From an uncultured Clostridia bacterium (GTDB taxonomy: Bacteria > Bacillota > Clostridia > Oscillospirales > Oscillospiraceae), in NCBI GenBank assembly GCA_946531435.1, contig CAMNAO010000014.1:1-35438 (forward strand): DNA of 35,438 nt, given 5' to 3'. The position numbers and the translations under genes are program-made. The notes under the pieces are model-generated. The model saw only the letters and a list, made by a program, of their open reading frames with translations, searched no databases and had not been told where the DNA came from. The first letter of the stretch is position 1, and every line of letters starts with the position of its first letter. Shown one piece after another: positions 1 to 9,143 of this stretch.

Positions 1-202
1 GGCGCAGAGCATTCTTTCGGGGAAGGAGCTCGGTAATGGTACCATCGCCGCTCCCCTCCGCCGTATAGATCACCTCATCCCCCACCAGGGGCGTGATCCC
101 GTTTTTACGAAAGACCCCCCGGGGCTTACAGCGCTCGATTCCTTCCGATCCCAGCACATAGTAGAAGCCGCTGAGGGCCTTCATAATCGTCCCCCGGGCC
201 AT
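1..202 (-). CDS. rsgA: Ribosome small subunit-dependent GTPase RsgA, N-terminal part (runs off the window)
   Basis: Only the first 67 codons are present. They encode the OB-fold start of RsgA, with KALSGFYYV, the GVFRK element, TPLVGDEV and a final LPRKN that precedes the GTPase domain in this family. RsgA is a circularly permuted GTPase that helps mature the 30S subunit in the cytoplasm. The chosen ATG lies at 202-200 and shares its first base with the TGA of the upstream kinase gene (TGATG), so translation is probably coupled. An internal ATG at 184-182 (MKALSG) is an alternative start. The prkC-rsgA order is the usual Firmicute one. The GTPase and zinc-binding parts lie outside the window, so they could not be checked. 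Confidence 0.9.
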   Translation of the reverse strand, partial: MARGTIMKALSGFYYVLGSEGIERCKPRGVFRKNGITPLVGDEVIYTAEGSGDGTITELLPRKNALR

Positions 203-1932
203 CAGGAGTCACCGGTGCCGAGGGACACGTAGAGGGTAATGCGCCCATATTCCTTCACGGAGCCGCCCTTGGAAACGCTCTGATAATAGATGACGCCCTT
301 GTTCGCCTTGGTGGTCTCGTAATACTCAAAGCGATAGGAGATATGGTAGCTGTCCAGGATGGCAATGGCCTGGCTTTCGGTAAGGCCGATGAGCTGGGGC
401 ACCGTGACATAGACGGTCTCCGGGCCCATGCTGTAATAGACAAATACGGTCTGCCCCTTCTCCAGAAGCTCATCCGCGGCGGGGAACTGCTCCGTCACGT
501 GGCCGGCGGTCACATTCTTGTTGGGCTCACCGGACATCTGAATATCCAGATTCAGCTTGTATTCCTCCAGCAAATGCTTGGCCTCGCGATAGTCCATGTT
601 GGCGAGATTGGGCATATACACATCCGCGGGGCCCTGGGATACCGTCAGCTCGATCTCGATCCCCTTCTTCTGCACCGTCATCTGCCGGTTCTTGGAGATG
701 CTCTGGTCGATGATGTAGCCCTTGGAGAAGGCGCTGCTGTATTCATAGGTGGTGGTGAACCTGAAGTATTTGGCATAGTAGCTGTCCGCCAGGACAGACT
801 CCACATCGCTGCCGATGAACTCCGGGATGGTCACCCGATCCTCCTGGGGGTCCAGAATGTCCCGCAGGAAGAAATTCCACATGAACACCACCAGCACGCA
901 GAAGAGCACGATGGTGCCGAAAACGCCGATGAGCACCGAGGTATTGGCGGCGGTGCGCCGGTTTGACCGGTATTCATCCATGGAGAGCTGCTTCTTGCCC
1001 CAGGTGGTCTTGACGATGCTGCTCTTCTTTTTCTTCTTCTCCTCCTGGGGGACCAGCGGATCCGCCCCCCGGGGAGCGATCCGGTTAAAATCAAACTTCT
1101 TCTCCGGATCCTTGCGGAACTCCTCCAGATCCTTGAGAAGCTTGTCCACGGAATCATAGCGGCGGCTGAGGTTGGCCTCCATGGCGTGCATGGTGATGGC
1201 CTCCAGCCCCTCGGGAATATCGGGGTTGATCTCCCGCGGCATCTTGGGAACGGCGGAGATGTGCTGGATGGCGATAGCCACGGCCGTATCCCCCTCAAAG
1301 GGAAGGCGGCCCGTCAGCATTTCATACATGACCACACCCAGGGAATAGATATCGCTGCGGTTGTCCACATGGACGCCCTTGGCCTGCTCCGGGGAGATAT
1401 AGTGGACGGAGCCGATGGCCTCCTCGGTCATGGTGTTCTCCGTATTGCGCAGCTGGGCAATGCCGAAATCGGCCACCTTGACGCTGCCGTCCTTCAGGAT
1501 CATGATGTTCTGGGGCTTGATGTCCCGGTGGATGATGCCCCGGGAGTGGGCATGGCTCAGCGCGCGGGCGATCTGGGAGGCGAAGTGAACCGTCTCCTTC
1601 CAGTTGAGTAAGCCCTTCTGGTCGATATACTGTTTCAGCGTGATCCCGGAGATGAGCTCCATGACGATGTATTCCAGGTCCTGGGTCTTGCTCACGTCAT
1701 AGACCGCGACGATGTTGGGATTGGACAGGGTCGCGATGGCCTGGCTCTCATTATGGAACTGACGGCGGAAGCTCTCATTGGCCGCAAGCTCCGTCTTCAG
1801 GATCTTTACAGCCACAAAGCGGTTGAGGCGGTGATCCCGCGCCTTATACACATCCGCCATGCCGCCGGACCCGATCTTGCTGATGATTTCATACCTGTTA
1901 TCCAGGTACTGTCCGATCATTTGATTGCTCAA
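202..1932 (-). CDS. prkC: Membrane Ser/Thr protein kinase with PASTA repeats (PrkC/Stk1 type)
   Basis: Eukaryotic-type kinase of 576 residues that senses peptidoglycan fragments or lipid II and phosphorylates division, wall and translation proteins. The glycine loop GSGGMADV is at 21-28, ATP lysine K43 in VAVKIL, catalytic HRDIKPQN at 135-142 and DFG at 155-157. A basic juxtamembrane stretch (KKKKK near 300) precedes one membrane helix at about 334-360. Three extracellular PASTA repeats fill roughly 370-575. Translation appears to start at TTG 1932-1930, with AAGGAG eight bases upstream; the next ATG (codon 5) has no ribosome site. It lies 30 bases after its cognate phosphatase gene and overlaps rsgA by one base. 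Confidence 0.96.
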   Translation of the reverse strand: MSNQMIGQYLDNRYEIISKIGSGGMADVYKARDHRLNRFVAVKILKTELAANESFRRQFHNESQAIATLSNPNIVAVYDVSKTQDLEYIVMELISGITLKQYIDQKGLLNWKETVHFASQIARALSHAHSRGIIHRDIKPQNIMILKDGSVKVADFGIAQLRNTENTMTEEAIGSVHYISPEQAKGVHVDNRSDIYSLGVVMYEMLTGRLPFEGDTAVAIAIQHISAVPKMPREINPDIPEGLEAITMHAMEANLSRRYDSVDKLLKDLEEFRKDPEKKFDFNRIAPRGADPLVPQEEKKKKKSSIVKTTWGKKQLSMDEYRSNRRTAANTSVLIGVFGTIVLFCVLVVFMWNFFLRDILDPQEDRVTIPEFIGSDVESVLADSYYAKYFRFTTTYEYSSAFSKGYIIDQSISKNRQMTVQKKGIEIELTVSQGPADVYMPNLANMDYREAKHLLEEYKLNLDIQMSGEPNKNVTAGHVTEQFPAADELLEKGQTVFVYYSMGPETVYVTVPQLIGLTESQAIAILDSYHISYRFEYYETTKANKGVIYYQSVSKGGSVKEYGRITLYVSLGTGDS

Positions 1933-1962
1933 AGCATTGGCTCCTTATCAATACGAAAGAAC

Positions 1963-2703
1963 TTATTTCTCCAGCACCAGAACGGTGACATTGTCCTTTG
2001 CCCCCCGCTCCAGCGCCAGATCCACCAGCTCTCTGCAGGTGTCCTCCGCCGTGCCGCGGCCCAAAGCCGCCGCCAGCTCCTCATCCTCCACAAGATCGGT
2101 GAGACCGTCCGAGCAGAGGAGCAGCCGGTCTCCGTCCGACAGAACGGGATGGAAGAGATCTCCCCGCACCGTCTCTTTGGTCCCCACAGCGCGGGTGATG
2201 ATGTTTCGATTGGAATGGGTGCGGGCTTCAAGGGGCGTGATCTCCCCCATATCCACCAGATTCTGGACATAGGAATGATCCCGGGTGACCTGAAGAAGCT
2301 GACCGCCATGATAGAGGTAGGCGCGGCTGTCCCCCACATTCAGCAGGACCGCGTTCTCCCGGGAGACAAAGGCGGCCACCAGCGTGGTCCCCATGCCCCG
2401 ACAGGTATAGTCAGAGAGGCTCATCTGATGGACGGCGTCGTTGGCGGCCCGCAGGCCCTCCAGCATCAGCTTGCCCACGACCTCCTCGTCATCATAAGTA
2501 TTGCCAACCATGGAGCTAAAATATTCGGAAAAGACCCGGGCAGCAAGCTCACTGGCCACGTCACCGGCCTGGGCCCCGCCCATCCCGTCGCAGAGCAGCA
2601 AAAGCTGCCATTCCCCGTCGTCGGAATGGCTGCAGAGGTAAAAATCCTCATTATGCTTTCTCACGCGGCCAATGTCGGTCAATCCAAAAAATTCCATACT
2701 CAC
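1963..2703 (-). CDS. prpC: PP2C-family Ser/Thr protein phosphatase (PrpC/Stp)
   Basis: Metal-dependent PPM/PP2C phosphatase of about 246 residues that reverses PrkC phosphorylation in the cytoplasm. The metal-binding motifs are visible in order: the N-terminal GLTDIGRVRKHNED, CDGMGGAQAG, SDGLTDLV and the terminal KDNVTVLVL. Length fits bacterial Stp enzymes, which lack extra domains. The longest frame starts at GTG 2703, overlapping the rlmN stop. An in-frame ATG at 2697 has GAGGTGA in front and is equally likely. Position between rlmN and prkC is the conserved Firmicute arrangement. Confidence 0.95.
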   Translation of the reverse strand: MSMEFFGLTDIGRVRKHNEDFYLCSHSDDGEWQLLLLCDGMGGAQAGDVASELAARVFSEYFSSMVGNTYDDEEVVGKLMLEGLRAANDAVHQMSLSDYTCRGMGTTLVAAFVSRENAVLLNVGDSRAYLYHGGQLLQVTRDHSYVQNLVDMGEITPLEARTHSNRNIITRAVGTKETVRGDLFHPVLSDGDRLLLCSDGLTDLVEDEELAAALGRGTAEDTCRELVDLALERGAKDNVTVLVLEK

Positions 2704-3737
2704 CTCGCCGAAATGGTCTTTCTCCGCAGCTGGCCGCAGCTGGCGTCAATATCGCTGCCAAGCCTGCGGCGGACGGTGTGATTGATGCCGTGCTGATCCA
2801 GGATCTCGCGGAATTTTTTCAGGTTCTCGGGGGTACTTGGCTTCAATGGGCTCTCCTCCACCCGGTTAAGGGGGATGAGGTTGACATGGAATCCGCCGCC
2901 CTTCAGGAGGGCGCAGAGCGCCTCCGCATGGCGGGGGGTGTCGTTGACGCCGTCGATCATGGCGTACTCAAAGGAGACGCGGCGGCCTGTGACGGCATAG
3001 TACCGCCGGCAGGTTTCCACCACCTTTTCCACGCCATAGGCCCGGTTCACCGGCATGATCCGGTTCCGGGTCTCGTCATCCGGCGCGTGCAGAGACACCG
3101 TTAACGTTAATTGTATATGATGCTCCGCCAATTTGTCAATGTTTTCCGTCAGGCCGCAGGTGGAGATGGTAATATGCCGCATCCCGATATTGAGACCCTT
3201 GGGATCGTTCACAAGTTCCAAAAAACGGAGCACATTTTCCAGATTGTTCAAGGGCTCGCCGATGCCCATAAGCACGATATGGCTGATGGGCAGGCCGGAA
3301 TCCAGCTGGGAGAACAGCACCTGATCCAACAGCTCCGAGGGGCGGAGGCTGCGGACGAGGCCGCCGATGGTACTGGCACAGAAAGCGCAGCCCATGGCAC
3401 AGCCCACCTGGGAGGAAATGCAGACGGTATTGCCATAGTGATAGCGCATGACCACGCTCTCCACGCTGTTCCCGTCACTGAGCTCCCACAGGTATTTGAT
3501 CGTTCCGTCCTTCCGGGAGACCTGTTTTCGCAGCACCTTGGGGGCTGTGATCATATATTCACGGGAAAGGGACTCGCGCAGGCTCTGGGGAAGATTCTGC
3601 ATCTCCTCAAAGCTCCCTGCCCCCTTCTGCAGCCAGGAGAAAACCTGTTTTGACCGGTAGGCGGGAAGCCCCATCTCCCGGAAGGCCTCCTCCAGCTCCC
3701 CCGGGAGCATGGATTTGATGTCCCTCAGCTCATTCAT
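2700..3737 (-). CDS. rlmN: Dual-specificity 23S rRNA A2503 / tRNA A37 methyltransferase RlmN
   Basis: Radical SAM methyltransferase of 345 residues that makes 2-methyladenosine at A2503 of 23S rRNA and A37 of some tRNAs. The iron-sulfur motif CX3CX2C is at C113, C117 and C120 (GCAMGCAFC), after the typical SSQVGC lead-in. GIGEPLNN, ISTCG and SLHAPDDETRN follow, all characteristic of RlmN. The C-terminal VRRRLGSDIDASCGQLR holds the second catalytic cysteine region. Full length for the family. The start overlaps the rsmB end by eight bases and the stop overlaps the prpC start. Confidence 0.97.
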   Translation of the reverse strand: MNELRDIKSMLPGELEEAFREMGLPAYRSKQVFSWLQKGAGSFEEMQNLPQSLRESLSREYMITAPKVLRKQVSRKDGTIKYLWELSDGNSVESVVMRYHYGNTVCISSQVGCAMGCAFCASTIGGLVRSLRPSELLDQVLFSQLDSGLPISHIVLMGIGEPLNNLENVLRFLELVNDPKGLNIGMRHITISTCGLTENIDKLAEHHIQLTLTVSLHAPDDETRNRIMPVNRAYGVEKVVETCRRYYAVTGRRVSFEYAMIDGVNDTPRHAEALCALLKGGGFHVNLIPLNRVEESPLKPSTPENLKKFREILDQHGINHTVRRRLGSDIDASCGQLRRKTISAR

Positions 3738-5046
3738 CGCTCTTTCTCAACCTCGCAATAAAGAATCCGTCGCTCTCCGCCTGGTCCGGCCAGATGGTCA
3801 TCATCCCCTCCCGGGCGATACCGAAAGGCTCCGGCAGAGTGAATGCTTCCGGATGAAAGGTCTTCTCCTCCCTAAGGAAGCGGGCAACCACTTCCTCATT
3901 CTCCTGCCGGAAGATCGTACAGGTGGAATACAGAAGAAGGCCGCCGGGACGCACCCGTTTGGCGCTCTCCTTCAGAATACGCAGTTGTAATTCGGGAAGC
4001 GTTCCAAGATCCTCCCGCTTTTTATATCGGATCTCCGGCTTCTTTCGGATGGTGCCGAAGCCAGAGCAGGGGGCGTCCACCAAAACCCGGTCCGCCAGGA
4101 TATCCTCATAGGCGCCCGGCTGGGCGGCGTCCCTATAACGAAGCTCCGCCAGCTTTTCCATGCCAAGGCGGCGAAGATTCTCCTCCATGCGCCCGAGTCG
4201 ACCGGAACTGAAATCCCCGGCGATGACGCGCCCCTCTCCCTTCATGGCAAGGATGGCGGAGAAGGTCTTTCCGCCGGGGGCGGCGCAGGGGTCCAGCACC
4301 GTCTCCCCCGGTTGGGGATCGGCGGCCAGTACGGCCAGTCGGGCGGAGAGATCCTGCACAAAGCAGTCCCCCGCCTCCATCCGTTCCCGCAGCGCCTTCG
4401 TCAGCGTGGGGACGGTAACACAGTCCTCCACACCGGGCCAGCGGCGTGCCTCCTCATCAAAGTCCGGATCCGGCCCCGCAGGGCGGCCCGGCAGCGTATT
4501 CCACTGAATGGTGACCCCGGAGGGGGTGTTGTCCAGCTCCAGAAAGCGGCGGGTCCGGTCATAGCCGATGCGATCCAGAAGCTCCTCCACCAGCCAGAGG
4601 GGGTGACTGTATCGGCAGGCGAGATGGGCCGCGCTCCCCTCCGGGGCGTCCAGCGGCACCGTCTCCAGAGTAAGGGTCGAGACCCGCCGCAAAATGGCGT
4701 TGGCCGTGGAAGCGGCCCCGGCATTGAGACGCCTGCGGCAGAGCTTCACCGCCTCATTCACCGCAGCGGAGGCCGGGACTCGGTCCAAAAACAGGAGCTG
4801 ATAGGCCCCGGTGAGCAGGATATCCTTCAAAAGGGGATGCTGCTTGCCCCGGACATAAGGGGCTAGAGCTGCCTGCAGAAAATCCCGATTCTGAAAGGCG
4901 CCGATATAGATCCGCTCCGCCAGATCCCTGTCTCTGGGATCCTGGGCCCCCTCCCGGCGAAGCAGCTCCAGATTCTTCTCAAAGCTCTGATCCCCCTCCC
5001 GGCGCAGGCGGGCACAGGCGTTCAGAGCCAACTCTCTGGCGTTCAC
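3730..5046 (-). CDS. rsmB: 16S rRNA m5C967 methyltransferase RsmB
   Basis: SAM-dependent RNA methyltransferase of 438 residues that makes 5-methylcytosine at position 967 of 16S rRNA. The first ~140 residues are a NusB-like RNA-binding domain (LALNACARLRREG, RDRDLAERI). The catalytic domain shows the SAM motif DPCAAPGGKT and the two cysteine motifs VDAPCSGFG and YSTCTIF, which hold the general-base and nucleophile cysteines. Start is GTG at 5046-5044, overlapping the fmt stop as GTGA. The 3' end overlaps rlmN by eight bases, so the fmt-rsmB-rlmN order looks translationally coupled. Confidence 0.96.
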   Translation of the reverse strand: MNARELALNACARLRREGDQSFEKNLELLRREGAQDPRDRDLAERIYIGAFQNRDFLQAALAPYVRGKQHPLLKDILLTGAYQLLFLDRVPASAAVNEAVKLCRRRLNAGAASTANAILRRVSTLTLETVPLDAPEGSAAHLACRYSHPLWLVEELLDRIGYDRTRRFLELDNTPSGVTIQWNTLPGRPAGPDPDFDEEARRWPGVEDCVTVPTLTKALRERMEAGDCFVQDLSARLAVLAADPQPGETVLDPCAAPGGKTFSAILAMKGEGRVIAGDFSSGRLGRMEENLRRLGMEKLAELRYRDAAQPGAYEDILADRVLVDAPCSGFGTIRKKPEIRYKKREDLGTLPELQLRILKESAKRVRPGGLLLYSTCTIFRQENEEVVARFLREEKTFHPEAFTLPEPFGIAREGMMTIWPDQAESDGFFIARLRKSDE

Positions 5047-5957
5047 AGGCTGAGGGGATGCCCCCGGAGATAGTCGGCGGCGGACATCCGTTTGCCTCCG
5101 GGGGCCTGCAGCTGGGTGATCCGCAAAGCGCCCTCGCCGCAGCGAACCAGGATCCCCTTCTTATCCGCGGAAAGCACGGTTCCCGGCTGATCGTTGCCTT
5201 CGAAGTTCTCCGCCTTTGCGGCAAAGATCTTGAAGCGGATCCCGGCGATCTCTCCCTCCGCCGCGGGAGCGGGCGAGAGTCCCCGGACCAGATTCTGCAG
5301 GGTGACAGCGCTCTCCTCCCAATGAAGGGGGCGCATTTCTTTGGTGATGGGGGGCGCAAAGGTGGCAAGGGCGCCGTTCTGGGGCTCCCGCTCCACCTTC
5401 CCCTCCGCGAGACGGGAAACCGTCTTCACCAGAAGCTCCGCCGCCAAATCTCCCAGGCGCTCATAGAGGGAGCCGAAATCCTCCTCCGGCCCGATCTCCG
5501 TCTCCACCTTGTCGATCATATCTCCGGCATCCAGCTCCGGCGCCATATACATGGCGGTCACGCCGGTTTTTTTCTCCCCACGGATGAGGGCCCACTGCAC
5601 CGGAGCTGCGCCCCGGTACTTGGGAAGAAGGGATCCGTGCATATTCACAGAGCCCAGATGGGGGTAGTTCAGGATCTCCTCCGGCAGGATACGACCGTAG
5701 GCCACCACGGCAATGAGATCCGGCGCCAGCTCCTCGATCAGCCGGAGGGCGGAGCCATCCCGCAGCTTGCGGGGTGTATAGACGGGAGTGCCATGCTCCA
5801 GCGCCAGGCTCTTGACCGGACTGGGGCTCAGCTTCATGCCCCGTCCCCGGGGCTTATCCGGCTGGGAAAACACGCCGCAGACCTCGATTCCCGCCTTGTA
5901 GAGCGCATCCAGGGACTTTGCCGCGAAATCCGGCGTGCCCATGAACAGTACCTTCAA
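5043..5957 (-). CDS. fmt: Methionyl-tRNA formyltransferase
   Basis: Transfers a formyl group from 10-formyl-tetrahydrofolate to Met-tRNAfMet for translation initiation. The 304 residues begin with the Rossmann-like MKVLFMGTPDFA, continue with HGSLLPKYRGAAPVQWA (substrate-site loop with SLLPKYRG) and TGVTAMYM.LDAGDM, and end with the C-terminal tRNA-binding barrel. The start is TTG at 5957-5955, preceded by GAGGTGA at short spacing; no upstream ATG competes. It follows def by nine bases, the classic def-fmt pair, with deformylation and formylation genes expressed together. Confidence 0.96.
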   Translation of the reverse strand: MKVLFMGTPDFAAKSLDALYKAGIEVCGVFSQPDKPRGRGMKLSPSPVKSLALEHGTPVYTPRKLRDGSALRLIEELAPDLIAVVAYGRILPEEILNYPHLGSVNMHGSLLPKYRGAAPVQWALIRGEKKTGVTAMYMAPELDAGDMIDKVETEIGPEEDFGSLYERLGDLAAELLVKTVSRLAEGKVEREPQNGALATFAPPITKEMRPLHWEESAVTLQNLVRGLSPAPAAEGEIAGIRFKIFAAKAENFEGNDQPGTVLSADKKGILVRCGEGALRITQLQAPGGKRMSAADYLRGHPLSL

Positions 5958-5966
5958 GAAATCACC

Positions 5967-6473
5967 TCAATCCTTCTCGGAGAGGGCTTCCAGCTCCTCA
6001 TCCGTCAGGATGCGGCTGCTGTGCTCCAAAAACAGCACCCCGTCCAGATGGTCGATCTCATGGCAGAAGGCGCGGGCGGTGAGGCCCTCGCCCCAGATCT
6101 CAAAGCTTTCCCCCTCCCGGTTCATGGCGCGGACCTTCACCCGCATGGGGCGCTTCACCACGCCGAAGATGCCGGGGACGCTGAGGCAGCCCTCCGGCCC
6201 CTCCTGCTCCCCTTCCGTCTCCAGGATCTCGGGATTGATGAGCTCGATGATCTGCTCGGCGGGGGTCTTGTCCTCCTGGTTGGTATCCATCACCAGCACC
6301 ACCCGGCGCAGAACGCCCACCTGGGGCGCGGCAAGGCCGACGCCGCCGGAGTTTAAGAGCGTATCCCGCATATCATCCAGAAGAATGCGGATGCGGTCCG
6401 TGACCTCCGTCACCGGACGGCAATGCTTTTCCAGCGTCTTATCCCCTTTTTCCAAAATCACGCGAAGTGCCAT
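5967..6473 (-). CDS. def: Peptide deformylase
   Basis: Metalloenzyme that removes the N-formyl group from nascent proteins. All three signature motifs are present in 168 residues: GVGLAAPQ at 44-51, EGCLSVP at 94-100 with metal ligand C96, and HEIDH at 138-142 with ligands H138 and H142 and catalytic E139. The short form resembles type 1 deformylases. An acidic insert rich in Glu (about 84-94) precedes motif 2. The ATG has GGAGA upstream. It sits 30 bases after priA and nine before fmt. Confidence 0.96.
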   Translation of the reverse strand: MALRVILEKGDKTLEKHCRPVTEVTDRIRILLDDMRDTLLNSGGVGLAAPQVGVLRRVVLVMDTNQEDKTPAEQIIELINPEILETEGEQEGPEGCLSVPGIFGVVKRPMRVKVRAMNREGESFEIWGEGLTARAFCHEIDHLDGVLFLEHSSRILTDEELEALSEKD

Positions 6474-6503
6474 GTTCTTCTCTCCTATCTTGATCCCTGT
6501 TCT

Positions 6504-8753
6504 TCAGTCCAGGGGGTTGAAATCCGCATATGCGGTCAGATTCCGATTCTTTTTATCCGCGGCGAAATCCCGCAGGAGGGACATCACCATGCCCCTTGCC
6601 TCCGCATCCGCGCGGCAGGCCACCGTCACCAGGTAGCGGTAGCGGTTCATAAACTTCATGAGCGGAGCAGGCGCGGGGCCCAGCACCAGGGCGTCGGGCC
6701 GCTGACGCAGCAGACTGTCCAGGCTGTCCTTCAGCCGCTTGCAGGCCCAGAGGACCTGGGTTTCGTCCCCGCCGGATACGGTGAAGCGGTAGAGATCCTT
6801 CAACGGGGGACGGTCCCCCAGACGTCTCAGTTCGATCTCCCGCTCATAAAAACGCTCATAGTCCTGGCTGGCGGCCAGGCGGATGACGTCGTTGCGGGGT
6901 GACAGGGTCTGGATCACTGCCCGGCCAGCCTTATCTCCCCGTCCGGAGCGGCCCACCACCTGGGTGATGAGGCTGAAGGTGCGCTCATGAGCGCGATAAT
7001 CGTTGACAAAAAGGGATTGATCCGCGTTCACGACCCCTACCAGGGTCACATCGGGGAAGTTCAACCCCTTGGTCACCATCTGGGTGCCGATGAGGATGGG
7101 GATCTTCTCCCGCTGGAAGCGGTCCAGGATCGCCTCATGGGAGCGGGCCGCCCCCACCGTATCCGCGTCCATGCGGATAAGCCCCACGCCGGGAAAAAGC
7201 TCTCCCAGCTCCTTTTCCAGCTCCTCGGTCCCGGGGTTGGAGTAGATGAGCTCTCCCCCGCAGTCCGGGCAGGATCGGGGCCGGGGAATGGAATAGCCGC
7301 AATAGTGGCACTGGAGCCGGTTGATGGACTCATGGTAAGTGAGGGAGACGCTGCAGTTGGGGCACTGGATCGGATTGCCGCAGCCGGCACAGGACACCAG
7401 GCCCTGGGAGCCCCGGCGGTTGATAAACAGGATGGATTGCTCCCCTTTGCGGATGTTCTCCTGCAGCTCACGCCGAAGAAAACTCCCAACGGAGGCGAAG
7501 TTGCCGCCCCGCCTCTCCTCCCGGAGATCGGCGATGAACACCTCGGGCAGAGCCCTGGCATTATAGCGGGTCTTCATCGTATAGAGGCTGTAGCTGCCGT
7601 TTTTCGCGGCGTACATGCTGTCAATGGAGGGAGTGGCGCTGCCCAGGAGAAGAAGGCCCCTGGCCCTGGTGCAGAGGTATTTGGCCACATCCCTGGCATG
7701 ATAGCGGGGGTTATTCTCGGACTTATAGGTGCTCTCCTGCTCCTCATCCAGGATAATAAGGCCCAGGTCGGGCACGGGAGCAAAAATGGCGGAGCGGGTT
7801 CCCACCACCACGTCCACCAGGCCGCCGCGGATCCGCTTCCACTCGTCATAGCGCTCCCCCACGCCGAGGGAGCTGTGCAGGACCGCCACACGATCCCCGA
7901 AATAGGACATGAAGGTACGCACCAGCTGAGGGGTCAGGCTGATCTCCGGCAAAAGCACGATGGAGCCCTTTCCCGCCTTCACCGCCTCTTGAATGAGGCG
8001 GATGTAAACGGAGGTCTTCCCGCTGCCCGTGACGCCGAAGAGAAGGGCCGCCTGAGGCCGGTCCTCCAAAAGCTGCCGCCGGAGGCCCTGAAAGGCGCTC
8101 TCCTGCTCCTCCGTCAGCTCCAGCGCCTCCGCCGGCTCCACATAGCCGTAATCCGGGCGGCGAAAAACCTCCCGCGGCTCCCGGATCAGAATGCCTGCCT
8201 TGACCAGATTCCGCATGACCGCAGCGGAGGCCCCGGTCATCTGCATGAGCTCCCGCTCCGACAGGGTGCCGAAATCGGTAAGGAGTCCGATCACGGAGCG
8301 CTGCACGGCCGAGCGCCGGGAGCGGGCGGCAAAGGCGGCCGCCTCCTCCCCGCTGACCGCAAGGGAGAGGGTGAATTCGTTCTTATCCCCTATTTTACGG
8401 CTTCCGTCGGCGTTGAACCAGACCCCGGTGGGGAGCATGGCCCGGACAGCCTCATACACCGTGCAGAAGAACCGATCGTGCATCCAGAGGGCCAGCTTGA
8501 CCTGCTCCATGGTAAGAAGCGGTTCCGAATCCAGGGCGGCGGTGATGCATTTGAGCTCTTCCCTGGGGCTCTCCTCCAGAACGGAGAGGACGATCCCCTC
8601 CTCCTTGCTGTTGCCCCGGCCGAAAGGGACGGTGACCCGCATGCCCGGCAGGACCTTTTCAGACAGCTCCAGCGGGATCCGGTAATCATAGGGTTTATCG
8701 ATATGATAGGTCGCCACCGATACCGCGACCCGGGCAATTTTGCCGGTGTTCAT
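6504..8753 (-). CDS. priA: Primosomal protein N', replication restart helicase PriA
   Basis: DNA helicase of 749 residues that reloads the replisome at stalled forks. The N-terminal 3' DNA-binding domain (VATYHIDKPYDYRIP, GMRVTVPFG) is followed by helicase motif I GVTGSGKT, motif II as LDEEQE and GSATPS (motif III). A zinc region then carries four CXXC pairs (CAGCG, CPNC, CHYCG, CPDCG), followed by GTQMVTKGLNFPDVTLVG and QVVGRSGRG of the C-terminal helicase lobe. Motif II reads DEEQ rather than the commoner DEEH; I treat this as a lineage variant. It follows a 178-base structured gap after rpoZ where coaBC is normally found. Confidence 0.96.
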   Translation of the reverse strand: MNTGKIARVAVSVATYHIDKPYDYRIPLELSEKVLPGMRVTVPFGRGNSKEEGIVLSVLEESPREELKCITAALDSEPLLTMEQVKLALWMHDRFFCTVYEAVRAMLPTGVWFNADGSRKIGDKNEFTLSLAVSGEEAAAFAARSRRSAVQRSVIGLLTDFGTLSERELMQMTGASAAVMRNLVKAGILIREPREVFRRPDYGYVEPAEALELTEEQESAFQGLRRQLLEDRPQAALLFGVTGSGKTSVYIRLIQEAVKAGKGSIVLLPEISLTPQLVRTFMSYFGDRVAVLHSSLGVGERYDEWKRIRGGLVDVVVGTRSAIFAPVPDLGLIILDEEQESTYKSENNPRYHARDVAKYLCTRARGLLLLGSATPSIDSMYAAKNGSYSLYTMKTRYNARALPEVFIADLREERRGGNFASVGSFLRRELQENIRKGEQSILFINRRGSQGLVSCAGCGNPIQCPNCSVSLTYHESINRLQCHYCGYSIPRPRSCPDCGGELIYSNPGTEELEKELGELFPGVGLIRMDADTVGAARSHEAILDRFQREKIPILIGTQMVTKGLNFPDVTLVGVVNADQSLFVNDYRAHERTFSLITQVVGRSGRGDKAGRAVIQTLSPRNDVIRLAASQDYERFYEREIELRRLGDRPPLKDLYRFTVSGGDETQVLWACKRLKDSLDSLLRQRPDALVLGPAPAPLMKFMNRYRYLVTVACRADAEARGMVMSLLRDFAADKKNRNLTAYADFNPLD

Positions 8754-8932
8754 CCTCTACCTCACAAGGTCCGGCGGCCCGGACCGGGATATCATACGAT
8801 TTGCTGATAAAAATCGTATCAAAATCAGAAACAGACCGGGGCCGTCCCGCGCACCGGCGGGCAGGACCTCAGCCCGTTCCCCGGGCGGAATGGCCGCCCG
8901 ATCTCTATCTCTCTGAATCCTTTTGGCCGCAA
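8754..8932. other. Structured GC-rich spacer between rpoZ and priA (no gene)
   Basis: No open frame of note. The gap holds several inverted repeats: ATACGATTT against AAATCGTAT at about 8795-8820, CGGGCGG against CCGCCCG near 8882-8900, and a GTCC...GGAC stem near 8843-8866. None is followed by a convincing T-run on the minus strand. They could be processing sites or a partial terminator within the operon. coaBC usually occupies this place in Firmicutes. Confidence 0.5.
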
Positions 8933-9139
8933 TCAGTCGTCCGGCTGGATCACGGTCACCTGCAGACTTCCATCCGCGATCTCACGAACCGCTTCGGAAA
9001 CGGGCTTTTCATCGGAAGGGGTCTCGTTCGCCTCGTTGCGGTCAGAAATCTGGCGGGCGCGGGAAGCCACCACATTCACCAGCATATAGCGGTTGTGGAT
9101 CTTTTTCAGAAGGTCGGGCATGGACGGATAAAGCAGCAT
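8933..9139 (-). CDS. rpoZ: DNA-directed RNA polymerase omega subunit
   Basis: Small 68-residue omega subunit, which helps assemble beta-prime into RNA polymerase. Recognised from MLLYPSMPDLLKKI, the NRYMLVNVVASRARQI core (conserved R-Y-x-L-V...A-x-R-A-R-Q) and the acidic tail with KPVSEAVREIADG. The start is set at ATG 9139-9137 because AGGAGT lies just upstream; a longer frame into gmk has no support. Four bases separate it from the gmk stop, so it is co-transcribed. Confidence 0.93.
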   Translation of the reverse strand: MLLYPSMPDLLKKIHNRYMLVNVVASRARQISDRNEANETPSDEKPVSEAVREIADGSLQVTVIQPDD

Positions 9140-9143
9140 AATA

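Noticed and set aside
1753..2781. Long plus-strand frames opposite the housekeeping genes
   Set aside because: In this GC-rich DNA they mirror strongly conserved minus-strand genes and show no family motifs.
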